Part shown: piece after piece, positions 8,088-16,671 of the stretch
How the letters are laid out: the number at the start of each line of letters is the position of its first letter
How positions within the stretch are numbered: position 1 is the first letter of the stretch
Assembly (NCBI GenBank): GCA_947496705.1
Contig: CANMDW010000004.1
Span: 276,209-340,208 of the forward strand
From: an uncultured Aquimarina sp.
GTDB taxonomy: Bacteria; Bacteroidota; Bacteroidia; Flavobacteriales; Flavobacteriaceae
Direction of reading: 5' to 3'
DNA length: 64,000 bases
Made by a program: the position numbers and the translations under genes
Notes under the pieces: generated by a model
Told to the model about the DNA's origin: nothing
The model's input: only the letters and a program-made list of their open reading frames with translations
Database searches by the model: none

Positions 8088-8573
8088 GTGGAAGAAGATC
8101 AAATAACTCAGAAGAGACCCAGGGTAATTACCTATCGAGGCAAGGAGTATTCAATCTGCGTTGCATCAAACTGGGGTATTCAGAAAATTAATGAGAACCA
8201 AACTTTTTTCTATGGCCCAAAAGTGGGTGCTGTCAGGATAGGGTTTTACATTACTTCGGTAAATAAAGATGGAAAATCCTATTTAGATGCTGCTGAGAGG
8301 AAAAAGATTATGAATCAACAAGAAGCAGAGTATACCGTCTTAGAAGAGCAAGATATTTCACAGCAAGACTACAAAGCTTTTATGAGGCGGTCCTGCTGGT
8401 ATAATGCTGATATTGATATGATTCTTTTTGTGCGCGAAATCTTCACAGAGTCAGATGATAAGGTTTTTATCCTTTCTTGTTCTATCCCCAATTCTCCAGA
8501 CCTGGAAGAATTAAATAGAGCAACGGTGCATATGATGAATTCATTTTGGTTCACAAAAAAAGACAAATCATAA
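8088..8573 (+). CDS. DcrB/DUF1795-like soluble protein
   Basis: 161 residues starting with GTG at 8088, 43 bp after the previous stop. It has no signal peptide, so it should be cytoplasmic. The layout (a YSICVASNWGI strand near the start, a central GFYITSV strand, then FILSCSIP and a C-terminal VHMMNSFWF helix) matches the PsbP-like fold of the DcrB/DUF1795 family. Soluble DUF1795 proteins (EagR) act as chaperones for the N-terminal regions of type VI Rhs effectors in Proteobacteria. A chaperone role for one of the neighbouring proteins is therefore possible. The next gene is a paralogue with a membrane or export leader. The family call is moderately sure; the partner is unknown. Confidence 0.65.
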   Translation: MEEDQITQKRPRVITYRGKEYSICVASNWGIQKINENQTFFYGPKVGAVRIGFYITSVNKDGKSYLDAAERKKIMNQQEAEYTVLEEQDISQQDYKAFMRRSCWYNADIDMILFVREIFTESDDKVFILSCSIPNSPDLEELNRATVHMMNSFWFTKKDKS

Positions 8574-8579
8574 TTTACG

Positions 8580-9224
8580 ATGACAAAAATCGAATGTATA
8601 ATGAACCTGTATCTTATTCTGCTATTTTTAGCTACTTTCAATATGTATCATCAAAAAAAATCATTAGTTGAAGTGCAGAAGAGTAATCAAAATTATTATG
8701 ATGGCCATATGGAGAAAAATAAATATGGTTTAATTAAAAAAGCAGTCAAATTTAGTGGTTCAGATTCTGTACGGTCTATTCCAAAACGAAAATACATCGG
8801 AAACGGATATCAAATCAATATTCCCGTAAATTGGAAGATTAAAAAACTCCATACTGCTCAAACGGCATTTATTGGCCCAAAAATTGGAAATTCTTACTTA
8901 AGTTTTTATATCACCCAAGTCCAAAAAGATAATAAGAGCTATCTCAATGCAGCTAAAAAAACTAAAAAGCAGCAAGCTAAGCAAGAAGGCTACAAAGTAT
9001 TGTTAGAGAAAGATATTTCCCGATCCGGTTTTAAGGCGTTCATGCGAAGGTCTTATTGGTATGCCAAAGATATTGATATGATCTTGTTTGTTCGTGAAAT
9101 TTTTACTGAAACAGAAGCGTCTGTATTCATACTATCTTCTTCGATACCAAACAATCCCAATATCAAAGAACTGGATGCATTACTAGTGTCTGTAATGAAT
9201 TCGTTTCGGTTTGATGCTACATAA
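8580..9224 (+). CDS. DcrB/DUF1795-like paralogue with export leader
   Basis: 214 residues, starting 6 bp after the preceding stop. Residues 8-22 (MNLYLILLFLATFNMYHQ) are a hydrophobic export or anchor segment, followed by about 50 linker residues. The domain from about residue 70 is clearly homologous to the upstream protein: both share KAFMRRS[CY]WY, DIDMILFVREIFTE and a closing VMNSF[WR]F. The pair looks like a tandem duplication that then split by location, with one copy in the cytoplasm and this one outside or at the membrane. A role as an immunity or docking counterpart of the cytoplasmic copy is a guess. Confidence 0.65.
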   Translation: MTKIECIMNLYLILLFLATFNMYHQKKSLVEVQKSNQNYYDGHMEKNKYGLIKKAVKFSGSDSVRSIPKRKYIGNGYQINIPVNWKIKKLHTAQTAFIGPKIGNSYLSFYITQVQKDNKSYLNAAKKTKKQQAKQEGYKVLLEKDISRSGFKAFMRRSYWYAKDIDMILFVREIFTETEASVFILSSSIPNNPNIKELDALLVSVMNSFRFDAT

Positions 9225-9261
9225 AAACCTGGAAAGTTACTACTATTAGAAAACTAATTAA

Positions 9262-10299
9262 ATGAAGCTTCAATCTCTATTGATTTGTATATTCCTGATA
9301 AGCTATCAAATATATTCGCAAAGATCACAAATTAGTGAAACCACCAAACAAGGTTGGACCACAGAATTGAATGTAGGATTGGATTTTGTAAGCAACTTAT
9401 TGATCAATCCTACTGCTGGCGCAGGTCAAAGCAGATTTGGCCTGGGTGCTTCACTTGGTTTTATGACAAAATACAATAAAGGCAAACTCAGCTGGGATAT
9501 CGATTTTAATACTACCTATGGTGTTCAAAAAGTGGGAACCGGTTATTTAGAGGATAATCCTGATAAGAAAGTACCTTTTCAGAAAAACATTGACAACATC
9601 TGGTTAAATTCGAGAGCTGCCATAAGAACTTCATATTTTTCAAAATTCTATTATACCACAGATCTGTTTTTTAGTAGTCAGCTTACAAAAACATACGAGG
9701 ATAATTTTTTGTCCGACATCAGGGATAGAGGAAACCCTGTTTCAAAATTTTTGTCCCCTGCAATACTTCAGTTTGCCTTAGGAATGGATTATCGACCCAA
9801 TGATTACTGGTCTCTTTTCCTTTCTCCTGCTTCTTTAAAATCCATTATAGTTTTGGATGATGAAATAGCCAATGATGTTGCTACTGACGAATCTGGTACT
9901 GTTTTGGGAAGCATCCATGGCAACCCTTTCAAAATTAATGAAGATGGAAGCGCAGATTTTGAAAATTACGATAATCAATTCGGAGCTTCTATACGTGTAG
10001 TATATCGTAATCAGATATCAAAACGATTGGCAATCAATACAAATTTGGTGCTATTTTCAAATTATGAAAGAGAACCAGATCATATTGATATAAATTGGCG
10101 TAATGAAATTAATGTAACAATTTTTAAAGGCTTGAAACTATCACTATTTTCATTTCTCACCTATGACCATGATGTTTTTGTACAAGTTTCTGACGCTGGC
10201 AAACCAGGGGGAGTTGATGGCTTAGGAAGAAGAGTGAGTTACACACAACAGGTACTCCTAAAATATAGCTATACATTCGATACTAATGAAAAAAGGTAG
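9262..10299 (+). CDS. DUF3078 outer-membrane beta-barrel protein
   Basis: 345 residues with a signal peptide (MKLQSLLICIFLISYQIYSQ). The mature part begins with the family feature GWTTELNVGLDFVSNLLIN and continues as alternating amphipathic strands rich in aromatic and Asn residues. The end (QQVLLKYSYTFDTNEKR) is a typical last barrel strand plus a short tail. The family is widespread in Bacteroidota and its substrate is unknown. The stop codon (10297-10299) directly abuts the stop codon of the convergent histidine kinase gene (10300-10302), leaving no room for a terminator between them. It is probably a core gene rather than part of the accessory cluster to its left. Confidence 0.85.
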   Translation: MKLQSLLICIFLISYQIYSQRSQISETTKQGWTTELNVGLDFVSNLLINPTAGAGQSRFGLGASLGFMTKYNKGKLSWDIDFNTTYGVQKVGTGYLEDNPDKKVPFQKNIDNIWLNSRAAIRTSYFSKFYYTTDLFFSSQLTKTYEDNFLSDIRDRGNPVSKFLSPAILQFALGMDYRPNDYWSLFLSPASLKSIIVLDDEIANDVATDESGTVLGSIHGNPFKINEDGSADFENYDNQFGASIRVVYRNQISKRLAINTNLVLFSNYEREPDHIDINWRNEINVTIFKGLKLSLFSFLTYDHDVFVQVSDAGKPGGVDGLGRRVSYTQQVLLKYSYTFDTNEKR

Positions 10300-12177
10300 T
10301 TATTTGTTTTTTAGGTGAATAGTTATAGAAGTACCATGATCGGGCTGGGATTGTATATTGATCTTGCCTGGTAGTAAAGCAACTCTAGAGTATATGTTTT
10401 TCCACCCCATCCCGCTATTGTTATTAATTTTCGATATGTCCATTCCTTTTCCATTGTCTTTGATATAGAGTGATGTTGTTCCGTTTTTATTTTCCAGGCG
10501 AATGTTAACCAAAGTAGCTTTAGCGTGTTTTAGGATATTTGCAATAGCTTCCTGGATAATCCTGTATAGGGCAATGGCTTGGTCTTCATTAAGTTTTTTT
10601 GGTTCAATATCACTGTCTAATTCGATTTTTGGTGAATCCTCTGTAGAAATTTCTGAGATTAATTCACGTACTGCCGGAACCAGCCCAAGCATGATCAGGG
10701 TATTGGGCATGATGTTATGCGAAATATCCCGTAGCTCATCATACGTATTATCCAATTGTTGTATTAGGGCCTTATGTTTTGATTCGTCTCCTGATGCAGG
10801 TTGTAGGATTGATACCCGCTTTTTTATAACAGATATAGATTGCCCAAGGCTGTCATGAAGGTCTTGTGCGATTCGTTTTCGTTCTTTTTGTTCGGCTTCA
10901 ATCACTGCTTTAAAGCGTAAATTTTCTTGTTTTGCTAATAGACGTTTTTTCTTCATCCTTTGCCAAATCCAGGGAACAATGCTTACTAAAATAATAGTTG
11001 AGATAAAAATTGACCATAGAAAGTACTTCTGTTTTTTTTCTTGTTCGATAATGGTAGCCTTTAGATTATTTTCTTTGGCAAGTGTGGCAATTCTTTCTTC
11101 TTTTTGTTTCGTTTCATATTTAATTTGAAATTCTTCCAGTTTTTTTTCTGTAGATTTCTGATCAATACGGCTTTTCAGTGTTAAAAACTTTTGCAGATAT
11201 AATAAGGAATTTTCATAGTCATTGATTTTCTGATATGTTTTTGACAGACCTTCGATCGCCAATGAAGCTACCTGGTCATGTTTGATAGAATCTGCTAATG
11301 CATAACTTTCTAAATAGAATTTGATACCAGGTTTATATTGTTTTTGTAAAGTGTGTAACCGGCCAATTCTATATGAAACTCTTGCAGTATTTATTAAATT
11401 TTTTGGATTTAAAGTTATGGTATATGATTTTTGATAATAATACATGGCAGAATCATATTTTTTAAGGTTCTCATAACTTGAAGCTATATTTGCAGGAACA
11501 TAAAATCGTAATTTTAAATTGTTATTTTTACAAATTTGTACAGCTTTTTTACCCAACTCAATAGCTTTCCTATAATCATTGCTTTCATCATAACAATGTG
11601 CCAAATTTCCATAGATGACAGATTGATTCCTATAATCCTTTAGTTCTTCTGCCAGATCTAATGCTTCATAAAAAAATTGTTTTGCAATATCAAGATTATT
11701 ATTCCTAGCATGAATACTACCAATGCTTATTTTTGTATGTATTAACTGCGGTTTATTATTGTTACTATCCAATAACTGTAATGCTTTCTCAAGGTATTCT
11801 ATAGCTATATCAAATTCAAATTTATTAGAATAGTTTTCTCCTAAATACATCAAAGCAAAAATCTGATTATCCAAATCTTTGATTTTGGCGGCTATTTTTA
11901 AACATTCTTTTGCATATGCTATAGAATTATCAGGATTTCCTAAATGATTGAATATTATTGAAATCTTTTTTTTGGTCTTTATTAAAAGGTCCAGATAATC
12001 TTTCTTGGCAGCAAGACTATCAATTTTCAAATAAAGATGTTTTGATGCTTCAAAATTTTCTATGTTATATAAAGAGTCTGCTATTATTAACAATTCTTCC
12101 AGCTTTTCTTCATCCTTCTGAGCAAAAGAAAAAAGAGAGGATAACATAATTGATAGGATAAGACATTTTGTTTTCAT
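10300..12177 (-). CDS. Sensor histidine kinase with tetratricopeptide repeats (NarL type)
   Basis: 625 residues. A signal peptide (about 1-19, ending LFSFAQ) is followed by a periplasmic domain of about seven TPR-like helical repeats (about 25-340), a coil, and one membrane segment (about 384-406, LWSIFISTIILVSIVPWIW). The cytoplasmic part has a HisKA_3 dimerisation box RKRIAQDLHDSLGQ with the phosphoacceptor H441, then a HATPase_c domain with an N box (YRIIQEAIANILKHA) and a G1 box (DNGKGMD). This TPR-sensor layout is common in Bacteroidota. The response regulator gene lies 48 bp upstream, so the two form an operon read leftwards. The signal sensed is unknown. Confidence 0.93.
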   Translation of the reverse strand: MKTKCLILSIMLSSLFSFAQKDEEKLEELLIIADSLYNIENFEASKHLYLKIDSLAAKKDYLDLLIKTKKKISIIFNHLGNPDNSIAYAKECLKIAAKIKDLDNQIFALMYLGENYSNKFEFDIAIEYLEKALQLLDSNNNKPQLIHTKISIGSIHARNNNLDIAKQFFYEALDLAEELKDYRNQSVIYGNLAHCYDESNDYRKAIELGKKAVQICKNNNLKLRFYVPANIASSYENLKKYDSAMYYYQKSYTITLNPKNLINTARVSYRIGRLHTLQKQYKPGIKFYLESYALADSIKHDQVASLAIEGLSKTYQKINDYENSLLYLQKFLTLKSRIDQKSTEKKLEEFQIKYETKQKEERIATLAKENNLKATIIEQEKKQKYFLWSIFISTIILVSIVPWIWQRMKKKRLLAKQENLRFKAVIEAEQKERKRIAQDLHDSLGQSISVIKKRVSILQPASGDESKHKALIQQLDNTYDELRDISHNIMPNTLIMLGLVPAVRELISEISTEDSPKIELDSDIEPKKLNEDQAIALYRIIQEAIANILKHAKATLVNIRLENKNGTTSLYIKDNGKGMDISKINNNSGMGWKNIYSRVALLPGKINIQSQPDHGTSITIHLKNK

Positions 12178-12225
12178 TATAGAAGGGTCATTTAAATGGT
12201 ATCTGTAATTAACTATTGTATAAAA

Positions 12226-12885
12226 TTACTGCCATAGCGCCAGATTATTTTCTACAGCATAGCGTATAAGGCCTACCACACTTTTGGCTCCTGTTTTTAA
12301 GAACATACTTCTACGATGAGTTTCTACAGTACAGGTACTGATACATAATTTATCAGCGATTTCTTTGCTGGAATATTCTTGACAAATCAATTGGAGTATC
12401 TCTCGTTCTCTTGATGTAAGCTCACTTTTAGAACTCAGTTTGTTTGAATGTTTTTGACTGATAAGATCCATCATAATTGTGGTAATATCACTGCTGTAAT
12501 AAGTACCTCCGTTAAGGGTCTTGTCAATAGCTTTGAATAACTCTTCTTTACTAGCTTTTTTTAGTAAGTATCCTTCTGCCTCTGCATATAATATTTCTTT
12601 TACTAACTCTCTTCCCACATACATACTTAATACCAGGACAGGGATATCTGGATTATATTTCTTTATTTTTTTGGTAAGATCTATCCCATTCATACCCGGT
12701 AAACTGATATCGGTAATAACCAGATCAAAAGATTGATCTTTGATACACTCAAATGCTTCTTCTGCGTGAATTGCACTTTTAATGCAAAAAGTTTTGTCAT
12801 TAAGACTTAATATAGATTTTAGGCCATCAATGAACATAAGATGGTCATCTACTATTAATACTTTAATGGGGTTAGTATTAGTCAT
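12226..12885 (-). CDS. NarL/LuxR-type response regulator
   Basis: 219 residues. The receiver domain (about 7-125) has the acidic pocket (LIVDDH), the phosphoacceptor D59 in VITDISLPGMNG, the Ser of VLVLSMY and the conserved Lys in LLKKAS. The LuxR/GerE DNA-binding domain (about 153-215) shows LTSREREILQLICQ, then EIADKLCISTCTVETHR. It is the obvious partner of the histidine kinase at 10300-12177, which begins 48 bp downstream of its stop. The 406-bp gap to the sulfatase at 13292 is divergent, so the pair could also control the polysaccharide locus, but no binding site is recognised. Confidence 0.95.
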   Translation of the reverse strand: MTNTNPIKVLIVDDHLMFIDGLKSILSLNDKTFCIKSAIHAEEAFECIKDQSFDLVITDISLPGMNGIDLTKKIKKYNPDIPVLVLSMYVGRELVKEILYAEAEGYLLKKASKEELFKAIDKTLNGGTYYSSDITTIMMDLISQKHSNKLSSKSELTSREREILQLICQEYSSKEIADKLCISTCTVETHRRSMFLKTGAKSVVGLIRYAVENNLALWQ

Positions 12886-13092
12886 CTTAGATGTTTTTTC
12901 GATTTTGCTAAAATTGTCTTAATATAACTATATTATAACGTTAATAGTTTAGTCAAAATGTTATAAATTAGTTAACTACTTAAAACCTTAGCTATTTTAA
13001 TACAGATCCTTATTATTTTATCAATTCTTTAAAAACATTTCATGAAATTTTAAATGAATAATTTATAGAATCCTTAAGATTAATGAAAAGGA

Positions 13093-13188
13093 GAATCTAT
13101 TCACCGATAGAATATGTAACAAACCCTTGTAAATAAAGGAGTAGGGGAGTTGAAGATGTACTAATAGTGCTAGATTTTGTTTTCTTTT
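13093..13188. repeat. Dispersed repeat of about 100 bp, copy A
   Basis: This stretch matches 63458-63557 at roughly four bases in five. The best blocks are AATATGTAACAAA, CCTTGTAAATAAAGG and GTGCTAGATTTTGT. It lies inside the 406-bp gap between the response regulator and the first sulfatase. The rest of that gap (12886-13092, 13189-13256) is AT-rich and shows nothing else that I can name. Confidence 0.75.
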
Positions 13189-13256
13189 GGTAGGATTATG
13201 ATTGACTTATAGTCTTTGAAATTAATATTTATAAATTAAATTCTTTTATAAAAAAC

Positions 13257-13283
13257 GGTGTCATTTTAATAAGATTTATCTTA
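13257..13283 (+). promoter_or_regulatory. Candidate ECF-sigma promoter, copy 1
   Basis: GGTGT at 13257-13261 and TCTTA at 13279-13283 are 22 bp apart start to start, the same spacing as in the copies at 16552 and 18868. The extended boxes also agree (ACGGTGTCATTTTAA here; ACGGTGTTCTTTAAC at 18866). It ends 8 bp before the sulfatase start codon, so transcription would begin almost at the ATG. Confidence 0.5.
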
Positions 13284-13291
13284 TATGTTTA

Positions 13292-14848
13292 ATGATTGCG
13301 CAAAATATTTTCAGAAAAAGGATAAAAACATTAGTTTCAATATTGTTGACTATCACATTCTTTTCGTGTAATACTGTTACTAAAAAAGAAGAAATACAAA
13401 AGCCTAATATCATCATTCTATATGCCGATGACTTGGGGTATGGAGATGTAGGGGTATACGGAGCTAAAGGTGTAACAACACCAAACATTGATTTTTTAGC
13501 TAAAAACGGAGTTAAATTCAGTGATGCACATTGTTCTGCTGCCACGTGTACTCCTTCACGGTATTCACTTCTTACAGGCAACTATGCTTTCAGAAGAAAA
13601 GCACAAGTATTGCCGGGAGATGCTCCATTGTTAATACGTCAGGTAACGCCTACATTGCCATCTTTGTTGAAAAAAGCAGGATATAAAACAGCAGTGGTTG
13701 GAAAATGGCATTTGGGTCTTGGTGATGGCCAGGTAGATTGGAATAAAGAAGTTAAACCAGGTCCTCTCGAAATAGGATTTGACTATAGTTATTTACTTCC
13801 ATCTACGGGGGATAGAGTGCCAAGTGTATATCTTGAAAATTATACAGTAGTAAACTTGGATCCTAATGACCCTTTGGAAATAACTTTTACAGATAACCCA
13901 GAACAAACTAACCCCTACGAACGCCCCACAGGTGTTACACATCCTGAGCTTTTAAAACAAAAGGCAGATGTACAGCATAGTGGATCCATAATAAATGGAA
14001 TGAGTAGAATTGGATTTATGGGAGGAGGAAAAAAAGCAGAGTTTATTGATGAAGAACTGAGTGATGTTATGCTCCAAAAAGCACAACGTTTTATCAACCA
14101 AAATAAGGCAAATCCTTTTTTTCTATACTTTCCATTTCACGATATTCATGTGCCGAGAGTACCAAATAAACGTTTTTCAGGAAAAAGTTCTATGGGGTCA
14201 AGAGGAGATGCAATTGTACAAATGGATTGGGTAGTAGGAGAGATCATAAAAACTTTAAAACAATTAGAAATTGAAAAGAATACACTAGTTATTTTCACCA
14301 GTGATAATGGTCCGGTACTTAATGATGGATATGAAGATCAAGCTATTGAAAAGTTAGGAGCACATAAACCATCCGGAATTTTTCGAGGTGGAAAATACAG
14401 CGCTTATGAAGCAGGAACACGAGTCCCCACAATTACGTATTGGCCAGGTAAAATAGAACCAAAAGAGAGCCCCGCATTATGGAGTCAGGTAGATATGTAT
14501 GCTTCTCTTGCCTCTCTGTTGGATATACATATTCGAGAAGGTGAAGCTACCGATAGTGAAGATATGATAGCTGTTTTATTAGGAAAAGCCGATATGGGGA
14601 GAAAAATAATGCTGGAAGAATCATATACGTTTGGTTTAAGAGTAGAAGAATGGAAATACATTATGCCTTCTGATAAAGACTATAGCTGGGTAAATAACAT
14701 CAAGAAAATAGAATCAGGTATCGATACCATACCACAGCTTTACAATTTAGAAATAGATCCCGAAGAGACCAACAACCTGGCAAATTCAGAAACTGAGCGA
14801 ATAATAGAAATGCAGAGTATACTAAATCATATATTGGATGGTGAATAA
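13292..14848 (+). CDS. Sulfatase, lipoprotein, formylglycine type (S1 family)
   Basis: 518 residues. The N-terminus is a lipoprotein signal (LVSILLTITFFSCN, with Cys near residue 27). The alkaline-phosphatase-like fold starts at about 38 with NIIILYADDLGYGDVG, supplying the metal-binding aspartates. The modification motif is C86-T-P-S-R, the Cys becoming formylglycine, followed by LLTG. GKWHLGLG and FTSDNGP supply the remaining metal and sulfate contacts. It should remove sulfate esters from a glycan at the cell surface or in the periplasm. The esterase gene starts 11 bp before this stop, so the two are translationally coupled. S1 subfamily and sulfate position cannot be told by eye. A candidate ECF promoter lies directly upstream. 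Confidence 0.93.
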   Translation: MIAQNIFRKRIKTLVSILLTITFFSCNTVTKKEEIQKPNIIILYADDLGYGDVGVYGAKGVTTPNIDFLAKNGVKFSDAHCSAATCTPSRYSLLTGNYAFRRKAQVLPGDAPLLIRQVTPTLPSLLKKAGYKTAVVGKWHLGLGDGQVDWNKEVKPGPLEIGFDYSYLLPSTGDRVPSVYLENYTVVNLDPNDPLEITFTDNPEQTNPYERPTGVTHPELLKQKADVQHSGSIINGMSRIGFMGGGKKAEFIDEELSDVMLQKAQRFINQNKANPFFLYFPFHDIHVPRVPNKRFSGKSSMGSRGDAIVQMDWVVGEIIKTLKQLEIEKNTLVIFTSDNGPVLNDGYEDQAIEKLGAHKPSGIFRGGKYSAYEAGTRVPTITYWPGKIEPKESPALWSQVDMYASLASLLDIHIREGEATDSEDMIAVLLGKADMGRKIMLEESYTFGLRVEEWKYIMPSDKDYSWVNNIKKIESGIDTIPQLYNLEIDPEETNNLANSETERIIEMQSILNHILDGE

Positions 14849-15707
14849 GTTACAAATTGGCTTTTTATGTATTGTATTGATGCTGGTATGTCTGGGCTCA
14901 TTAACTGCACAACATATTTTATCAGAAAACATAAAAGTTAAAAAACGAAGCATACACTTTCCCAAAAAAACAGAAATAGTTTCTTCTTTACCTTCTAAAG
15001 AAAATCTGTGGATCTTTTTGATGGCAGGGCAGTCTAATATGGCAGGCCGTGGTTTTGTATCACCAGAAGATACCATTCCCAATCCAAGGATTTTAACATT
15101 CACAAAAGATAATCAATGGACTATGGCAAAAGAACCACTTCATTATTACCAACCAAACCTTATGGGGTTGGATTGTGGGATTTCTTTTGCAAAAGAGTTA
15201 TTAAAACATGTCGATGATTCTGTACATATAGCTTTGGTTCCTTGTGCTATGGGTGGCACATCTATTAGACAATGGCGTGGTGATTCTATACGCAAAAACA
15301 TACGGCTTTATAGTAATCTGAAGCAAAAGGGAGATTTGGCCAAAAAGAGTGGAGAAATCAAAGGTGTTCTTTGGCATCAGGGAGAAAGTGATGCAAAAGA
15401 AGGTCGTATCTCTGATTACCAAAAGGATTTTATTGATTTAATGAAATCCTTTAGAAATTATTTTCAGAATGAATCCCTTCCAATTATTGTTGGTGAGTTG
15501 GGAAACAATTTGCAGAATAGAAAAGACCAAAAAAACCGGGATGCAATCAATCAAATTTTAAGAAATGTCTCTGACAATGATACCTATATGAATTTAGTAT
15601 CTACAAGAGACTTTACAACTCATGATGGGTATCATTTTGATTCCAGGTCACTTAGGATTATGGGAATAAGATATGCACAAAAAGTTATGGCATTTTATAA
15701 CAAATAA
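14838..15707 (+). CDS. SGNH/SASA-type carbohydrate acetylesterase
   Basis: 289 residues with an N-terminal signal peptide (GFLCIVLMLVCLGSLTAQ). The catalytic domain starts at about residue 55 with FLMAGQSNMAGRG, where S66 is the nucleophile. The oxyanion-hole Gly is in CAMGGTSIRQW, the block GVLWHQGESDA is typical of SASA/CE6-like esterases, and D263 and H266 in HDGYHF complete the triad. It overlaps the sulfatase gene by 11 bp. It would remove O-acetyl groups from the polysaccharide so that the glycosidases can act. It could instead be a deacetylase of a different CE family with the same fold. Confidence 0.88.
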   Translation: MVNKLQIGFLCIVLMLVCLGSLTAQHILSENIKVKKRSIHFPKKTEIVSSLPSKENLWIFLMAGQSNMAGRGFVSPEDTIPNPRILTFTKDNQWTMAKEPLHYYQPNLMGLDCGISFAKELLKHVDDSVHIALVPCAMGGTSIRQWRGDSIRKNIRLYSNLKQKGDLAKKSGEIKGVLWHQGESDAKEGRISDYQKDFIDLMKSFRNYFQNESLPIIVGELGNNLQNRKDQKNRDAINQILRNVSDNDTYMNLVSTRDFTTHDGYHFDSRSLRIMGIRYAQKVMAFYNK

Positions 15708-15888
15708 GTAGTTATAACAATGGCTTTATCGTTGAGTTAATATGTGAAATTTAAGTTAAAATATGAAATTAGATTACTGATAATTAGTGCTTTATTTTTA
15801 ATAAAAAATAATTAATTTTTATAATAATTTTAACATATTGATAGTTTTTTATATATTCACATCCCAAATCTAATAGTTTTTATTACTT

Positions 15889-16512
15889 ATGAATAAAAAG
15901 ATAGCCTTAGCTATAGACAATACTCAATATAGTAATTTGTCTAAGGAGAAAAGTTCTTCTTTCATTAATGTGTCTGATTTAGATATATGGAAGCAATTCA
16001 AGTCTGGGAACGAATCTGCCTTTATCTATATTTATAAGACCCATTTTCAAAACCTTTATAATTACGGTCTTCAGTTTTCAAGAGATGCTTCTCTTGTCGA
16101 AGATTGTATTCAGGATTTATTTATTGACATTAGAAGAACCCGAAAAAGACTATCAGATACAACCTCTATAAAATTATACCTCTACAAAGCAATACGCAGA
16201 AAAGTATTGCAATATTTAAAATCTTCAAAATCAAAATTGCGAATTGGATTATTACAAGATGGTCATAATTTTCATTTTACATTTTCTCATGAGCACTACT
16301 TAATCGCCCAGCAATTAACAGACGAGAAAATTAAACGCCTTAACCGGGCACTATCCAAACTTCCGCAACGTCAAAGAGAAGTAATTTATTATTTTTTTTA
16401 TGAACAACTCAGTTATGAAGAAATTAAAGAAGTTATGAATTTCTCTAACGTAAAAAGTGTTCGAAACAAGGCGTATATCGCATTAAAAGCGCTTAGAAAA
16501 AGTTGCGAATAA
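15889..16512 (+). CDS. ECF-type RNA polymerase sigma factor
   Basis: 207 residues. Region 2 (about 40-105) contains WKQFKSGNESAFIYIYKTHF and the core-binding VEDCIQDLFIDI; region 4 (about 148-205) contains LPQRQREVIYYFFYEQLSYE and a recognition helix near KSVRNKAYIALKALR. It is of the Bacteroidota SusC/FecR-linked type. Its anti-sigma factor (FecR, 18919) is separated from it by the GH127 gene, an unusual order since sigma and FecR are normally neighbours. It probably recognises the GGTGT/TCTTA motif found upstream of three genes of the locus. About 180 bp of AT-rich sequence precede the start, with no such motif of its own. Confidence 0.93.
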   Translation: MNKKIALAIDNTQYSNLSKEKSSSFINVSDLDIWKQFKSGNESAFIYIYKTHFQNLYNYGLQFSRDASLVEDCIQDLFIDIRRTRKRLSDTTSIKLYLYKAIRRKVLQYLKSSKSKLRIGLLQDGHNFHFTFSHEHYLIAQQLTDEKIKRLNRALSKLPQRQREVIYYFFYEQLSYEEIKEVMNFSNVKSVRNKAYIALKALRKSCE

Positions 16513-16551
16513 GCGTTAATAATTCTTCAATTAAAATTTCTTCATATTACA

Positions 16552-16578
16552 GGTGTCATTTGAGATAAAAATTTCTTT
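16552..16578 (+). promoter_or_regulatory. Candidate ECF-sigma promoter, copy 2
   Basis: GGTGT at 16552-16556 and TCTTT at 16574-16578, with the common 22-bp start-to-start spacing; the CATTT after GGTGT also matches copy 1. It lies 93 bp upstream of the GH127 start codon, in the gap after the sigma gene. Confidence 0.5.
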
Positions 16579-16671
16579 TATCTATAAAAGCACAGACCAA
16601 AATGTTCTTTCTGGTATTTGAATATCAGAAACTGATCATCGTAATGTTATGTTACATTCCAAATCGTTGTT

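Noticed and set aside
10502..10858. 118-codon + strand ORF
   Set aside because: Antisense to the kinase core; the histidine kinase motifs on the other strand decide.
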